DNA of 39,662 bases from Hafnia paralvei ATCC 29927 (GTDB lineage Bacteria; Pseudomonadota; Gammaproteobacteria; Enterobacterales; Enterobacteriaceae), in assembly GCF_001655005.1 (NCBI RefSeq), contig NZ_LXET01000023.1, forward strand, positions 1 through 39,662, written 5' to 3'. The notes under the pieces are model-generated. The model worked only from the letters and a program-made list of their open reading frames with translations. It had not been told where the DNA came from and searched no databases. Positions 36,348-39,662 of the stretch are shown piece after piece. The position numbers were made by a program, and so were the translations under genes. Positions within the stretch are counted from its first letter, which is position 1; every line of letters starts with the position of its first letter.

Positions 36348-36869
36348 ATGATTTATAAAAATTTTACACGGAGCGAAGCAGAACGCGCCGAGGATGGCGC
36401 GCTACATCTCCAGTCTGAAGACGGTCAAGATTGGTATGATGTGCGTGAAAAGTTAAGCGCGGAAAAGCTAAAAATTGCCTATCAAGCGGATGGGGTTATC
36501 CGTCAGCAAAGCTACAACGCGGTCGAGTTATTCCCTGAAAACCTATCTGTTGCAGAGGTCAGCAAGAAGAGTATTCCGAATGACTTTCCTGAACGGCTCG
36601 ACGGTAATTGGATTTTTGACGGCAAGAAAATCACACCGCGTGTAATCCCAAGATCCGAATTCATTGCGCAGGTCGAAGAAACCCGTGCACAACTGATGGT
36701 GGAGGCGAATCAAAAAATCGCGCCGTTACAGGCCGCCTTTGATGTAGGCATCGCGACTGATGAAGAATTAGCTAAGCTCAAAGTGTGGAAAACTTACTTT
36801 GTGTTGCTCAGCCGAGTGGATGTAAGTAAAGCGCCGGATGTTGATTGGCCTAAAAAACCAGAGGTGTAG
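36348..36869 (+). CDS. Tail fibre assembly protein
   Basis: Chaperone needed to fold or attach the fibre encoded just upstream. It has 173 residues from the ATG at 36348, preceded by GGGAGAAAGG; the upstream extension of the frame overlaps H and is rejected. Residues MIYKNFTRSEAERAEDGAL and the C-terminal block RAQLMVEANQKIAPLQAAFDVGIATDEELAKLKVWKTYFVLLSRVD identify the Caudovirales tail fibre assembly family. The gene is intact. Confidence 0.87.
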   Translation: MIYKNFTRSEAERAEDGALHLQSEDGQDWYDVREKLSAEKLKIAYQADGVIRQQSYNAVELFPENLSVAEVSKKSIPNDFPERLDGNWIFDGKKITPRVIPRSEFIAQVEETRAQLMVEANQKIAPLQAAFDVGIATDEELAKLKVWKTYFVLLSRVDVSKAPDVDWPKKPEV

Positions 36870-36981
36870 CAGATGGTTTTGCGCCGGTCCGTATTCAAGA
36901 GACCGGCGCATGAAAACACCAGTGGATCGCTAATGCGTTTAAGTTATTTCACCTATTGCACTTATACTCAATTAAACACCG

Positions 36982-37415
36982 ATGGCTAGATTCTTAATGT
37001 TAATAGTAACGTGTAAAACGTTGGCTCAACCGCATGATATAGCACGGAAAGATAATATTGTCGCTATAGATAAAATTTCACAATTCAGTGGGTATACGTT
37101 TACATGGAAGGACAGTGGGCTTCCGTCTGCGTGCGTTATTGATCAAGAGGTGATGGAGGTTTTGCCAGAACTAATCTCAACAACACGGGATGACGTCGGA
37201 TCAAATTAATCTCCGGATGGGAGGATGAAGCGTTTGAACAAACAGATGGAGGATCACGGCATTACGCTGTGGAGTATAGTGGAATAATCGGGCTTTTGAT
37301 TGCTAGCATTAACGATGAAAGACAAAGTCGTGAGTCAATCCAAAAAGAAATCACTGGACTTAAAGAGCAGTTAAAAATATTAAATGAAGTTATAAATCAA
37401 CTTTTAACTAAATGA
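36982..37415 (+). pseudogene. Remnant of an S74 intramolecular-chaperone fibre tip
   Basis: The frame from 36982 reads IDKISQFSGYTFTWKDSG, then VIDQEVMEVLPELISTTRDD, which is the middle of a peptidase S74 domain found at the end of phage fibres and tailspikes. It stops at 37209. The continuation SGWEDEAFEQTDGGSRHYAV, EYSGIIGLLIASINDE and a coiled-coil tail appears in another frame, ending at 37415, so one frameshift lies near 37190-37205. The catalytic SDxRLK start of the domain is not recognisable, and stops occur upstream. This is the tail end of a second fibre gene, unrelated to the end of the H gene next to it. Confidence 0.75.
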
Positions 37416-37769
37416 CGCATCCTTCTAGCATAATTGTCAATCCCTCTAATTAGTATATCACTGGTCATAGAAGTTGGTGCCTCTGGGGTAAGCCTATCTG
37501 CAAGTATTAAATAAGTTTAAACTTTATTAATATGGGTTTAGAAATAATCATATCGATTAAGCATGGAAATTATTTTATTGGGATGAATCCTATTTATTGT
37601 TGGTGTTTTTCAATGTTGCTAATAATACTATCGCTTATTTAACTCTAGATTTGTAACATGAGCCTTTGGACTGGTAGTTTTTTTGTATAAATGTAATACT
37701 ATGCGTTAGATTTTATGATGCAATTAACAATAACACACACTTTACTCTGGATTAACATTATTTACATTT
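37416..37769 (+). promoter_or_regulatory. AT-rich gap upstream of the autotransporter
   Basis: No gene is seen in these 354 bases, which are strongly AT-rich. The autotransporter promoter should lie here, but I cannot pick one with confidence. No convincing Shine-Dalgarno precedes the ATG at 37770; the bases before it read ACATTATTTACATTT. Confidence 0.45.
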
Positions 37770-39662
37770 ATGAAAATTGTTAAAGTTAAAAGTAATTTTT
37801 TTATTGTTCCCGCCTTGATTATTTCATTTCAACCAAATATAGCTCTAGCTAAGGATTATAATGGGCTGGCTGTTGATAAATTCCTTGGTTTAAATAATGG
37901 TGATTTTATATCAGATAGTAACATTGATAAGAAAGGCCATGTGAGCTTGGGCGCAGGATCTAGCTCCGAAAGTATAACCATAAATAATGGTGGAGTGATG
38001 GGAGTGCAATTGGATGCCACTGCCAATAGTACTACCATTAATGCTGGAGGGACTATGTCGGTATCAGGAGATGCTATAGATACTGTAATAAATGGTGGGA
38101 AACAAAATGTTTCTGGTACCGCATTAGATACTGTTATATCTAATGGAGGGCAGCAAGTTGTATATGGTAAAGGGACAGCAAATAATACGACTATAGATAA
38201 TGGGACTCAATTATTACAAGGGCATTCTGATAATACCACCATATTGAATGGCGGTGTGCAGAAGGTACAAGGCAATGGTGTTGCAACAAATACAATAATT
38301 AATAATGGTAGCCAAAACGTTACAGGAAAAGCAGATAGTACAAAAGTAAATGATGGAGGGGTGCAAAGGGTTTTATCAAATGGTTTAGTGACTAGTACGA
38401 CTATAAACAGTGGTGGCTCACAAATTGTTGATGTTAATGGGAACGCTGAAGACACCACCATTAATGATGGCGTGCAACAGGTGGCTGGCACAGCTATTAA
38501 TACCATTCTGAATGGCAGTGGTAAACAAATAGTCATGAGTGGTGGCATGGCTGAGTCCTCTGTTCTTTTTGACAGTGCAACCATTTCAATTCATGAAGGT
38601 TCTACCGTAAAAGACATAACCTTACATGATAACTCAACGGCATTTGCATCTGCTGGTTCTGAGATAAAAGGTACAACCTTAATAAAAGATTACTCGAATT
38701 TAACTCTAGAGTTGAAGAGTGATAAAAACTCTCATTTTGATAAAGTATCTTTGGAGGGGAATGATAGTATACTTAACGTTTACTCAGAAGATGATGGGGT
38801 GTCTAACAAGGCTACCATTAATGAGTTAAACAATGCAGGTACTATTATTTTTAAATCTAAGACAGGTAATTCTTTTTCTACTTTACTTGTTGATGGCGAC
38901 TATACAGGTGAAAATGGACACATCCGATTTAATACAGTACTAGGTAATGATAGTGCGTTAACAGATAAGCTGGTTGTTACAGGAAATACCTTTGGTAATA
39001 CTGGTGTTAGTGTTACTAACGTTGGCGGTACTGGTGATCAAACACTGAATGGGATTGAGCTAATTACTGTTGGTGGTCAATCTGCTGGTGTATTTACTCA
39101 GGAAGGACGTATTGTTGCGGGAGCTTATGATTATTCTTTAGTGCGTGGTCAGGGCAGCAAAGCTAATAATTGGTACCTAACTAGCCAGAATAATGTACCA
39201 CCAGTAGACCCTACAGATCCGCCAGTAGACCCTACAGATCCACCAGTAGACCCTATAGAACCACCAGTAGACCCTATAGAACCACCAGTCAATCCTCCTG
39301 TTGATCCAGTAGACCCACCAGTTACTCCACCAACGAGTGGGGAGCATGTTAATCGACCTGAAGGTGGGAGCTATATTGCCAACCTTGCCGCGGCAAATAC
39401 CTTGTTTAATACGCGGTTGCACGATCGTTTAGGTGAAACCCAATATGTCGACGCGCTGACCGGTGAGAAGAAGGTCACAAGCTTATGGCTGCGTCAGGTG
39501 GGTGGACATAACAACTGGCGTGACAGCAGCGGGCAGTTGAAAACACAAAGTAATAGCTATGTGGCTCAGTTGGGCGGCGATGTTGCGCAGTGGTCAACGG
39601 ATGGTTTAAACCGCGGTCATCTGGGGCTAATGACGGGTTATGCCAACAGCCATAACCAGACG
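37770..39662 (+). CDS. AIDA-type autotransporter adhesin, 3' end outside the window
   Basis: Type V-secreted surface adhesin; 631 codons are visible with no stop. A Sec signal peptide (about residues 1-27, ending IALA) is followed by a passenger of AIDA-like repeats of about 19 residues (NNGGxQxVxGxAxxTxINxGG, about 65-265). Next come a junction region (LLVDGDYTGENGHIRFNTVL, then LTDKLVVTGN) that normally caps the beta-helix, a proline-rich hinge of PVDPTDP units (about 478-510), and the start of the autotransporter barrel (RPEGGSYIANLAAANTLFNT, then SLWLRQVGGHNNW). The ATG at 37770 is chosen for the signal peptide. Passenger DNA is AT-rich while the barrel part is close to 50% GC. Confidence 0.88.
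   Translation, partial: MKIVKVKSNFFIVPALIISFQPNIALAKDYNGLAVDKFLGLNNGDFISDSNIDKKGHVSLGAGSSSESITINNGGVMGVQLDATANSTTINAGGTMSVSGDAIDTVINGGKQNVSGTALDTVISNGGQQVVYGKGTANNTTIDNGTQLLQGHSDNTTILNGGVQKVQGNGVATNTIINNGSQNVTGKADSTKVNDGGVQRVLSNGLVTSTTINSGGSQIVDVNGNAEDTTINDGVQQVAGTAINTILNGSGKQIVMSGGMAESSVLFDSATISIHEGSTVKDITLHDNSTAFASAGSEIKGTTLIKDYSNLTLELKSDKNSHFDKVSLEGNDSILNVYSEDDGVSNKATINELNNAGTIIFKSKTGNSFSTLLVDGDYTGENGHIRFNTVLGNDSALTDKLVVTGNTFGNTGVSVTNVGGTGDQTLNGIELITVGGQSAGVFTQEGRIVAGAYDYSLVRGQGSKANNWYLTSQNNVPPVDPTDPPVDPTDPPVDPIEPPVDPIEPPVNPPVDPVDPPVTPPTSGEHVNRPEGGSYIANLAAANTLFNTRLHDRLGETQYVDALTGEKKVTSLWLRQVGGHNNWRDSSGQLKTQSNSYVAQLGGDVAQWSTDGLNRGHLGLMTGYANSHNQT
39201..39284 (+). repeat. 21-bp tandem repeat in the autotransporter hinge
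   Basis: Four head-to-tail units of 21 bases (CCAGTAGACCCTACAGATCC type) encode PVDPTDP twice and PVDPIEP twice; degenerate copies continue to about 39330. The repeat lies between passenger and barrel. Copy number could change without a frameshift because the unit is seven codons. Confidence 0.9.

Noticed and set aside
39201..39284. Tandem repeat as a CRISPR array
   Set aside because: Units of 21 bases are contiguous without spacers and lie in frame within a coding region.

Overview
The window reads as the chromosome of an enterobacterium (Enterobacterales). The RcsB encoded at the left end is nearly the textbook E. coli protein, and ybhRSFG-cecR, rhlE and hdeB homologues are all recognisable. 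GC content is near 50% in the core genes and lower in the accessory part. A Hafnia-like or neighbouring genus would fit, but I cannot fix genus or species by reading alone.

Layout. (1) 1-9516, core genome on the minus strand: a structured intergenic element, then rcsB and rcsD of the Rcs envelope-stress phosphorelay, then the ybhR-ybhS-ybhF-ybhG-cecR operon (an ABC efflux system with its membrane-fusion protein and TetR-type regulator). A perfect 36-nt inverted repeat sits at the cecR start. (2) 9553-28426, plus strand: a large surface-adhesin locus. One gene of 13.4 kb encodes a BapA-type adhesin of about 4471 residues, built from about 40 Ig-like repeats between an N-terminal BapA prefix domain and a C-terminal secretion domain. 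A hairpin-rich spacer follows, then the dedicated type I secretion system: TolC-like outer-membrane protein, ABC transporter and HlyD-family adaptor. The locus lies between cecR and rhlE, which are neighbours in E. coli, so it looks like an insertion into a conserved locus. (3) 28779-30226: rhlE, a DEAD-box RNA helicase, with a strong terminator.

(4) 30300-33450, AT-rich accessory DNA on the minus strand: a possible 21-codon membrane peptide, a DUF1883 protein, an HdeB-type periplasmic acid-stress chaperone with its own terminator and a likely promoter, an AraC-type regulator, and a broken family 8 glycosyltransferase. (5) 33446-37415: a fragment of a P2-like prophage holding only the end of baseplate gene J, intact I, tail fibre H, a tail-fibre assembly gene, and a frameshifted remnant of an S74 (intramolecular chaperone) fibre tip. 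Its left edge is fused directly into the glycosyltransferase gene. (6) 37770-39662: an AIDA-type autotransporter adhesin running off the right end.

Overall the window carries two unrelated surface-adhesion systems (type I-secreted BapA-like and type V autotransporter), an envelope-stress phosphorelay that in relatives controls surface structures, and acid-stress functions, separated by remnants of horizontal exchange. The least explained items are the four-domain higher-order periodicity of the giant adhesin, the two CAGG(G)ATG hairpin elements (downstream of rcsB, and between the adhesin and its secretion genes), and the prophage/glycosyltransferase fusion.
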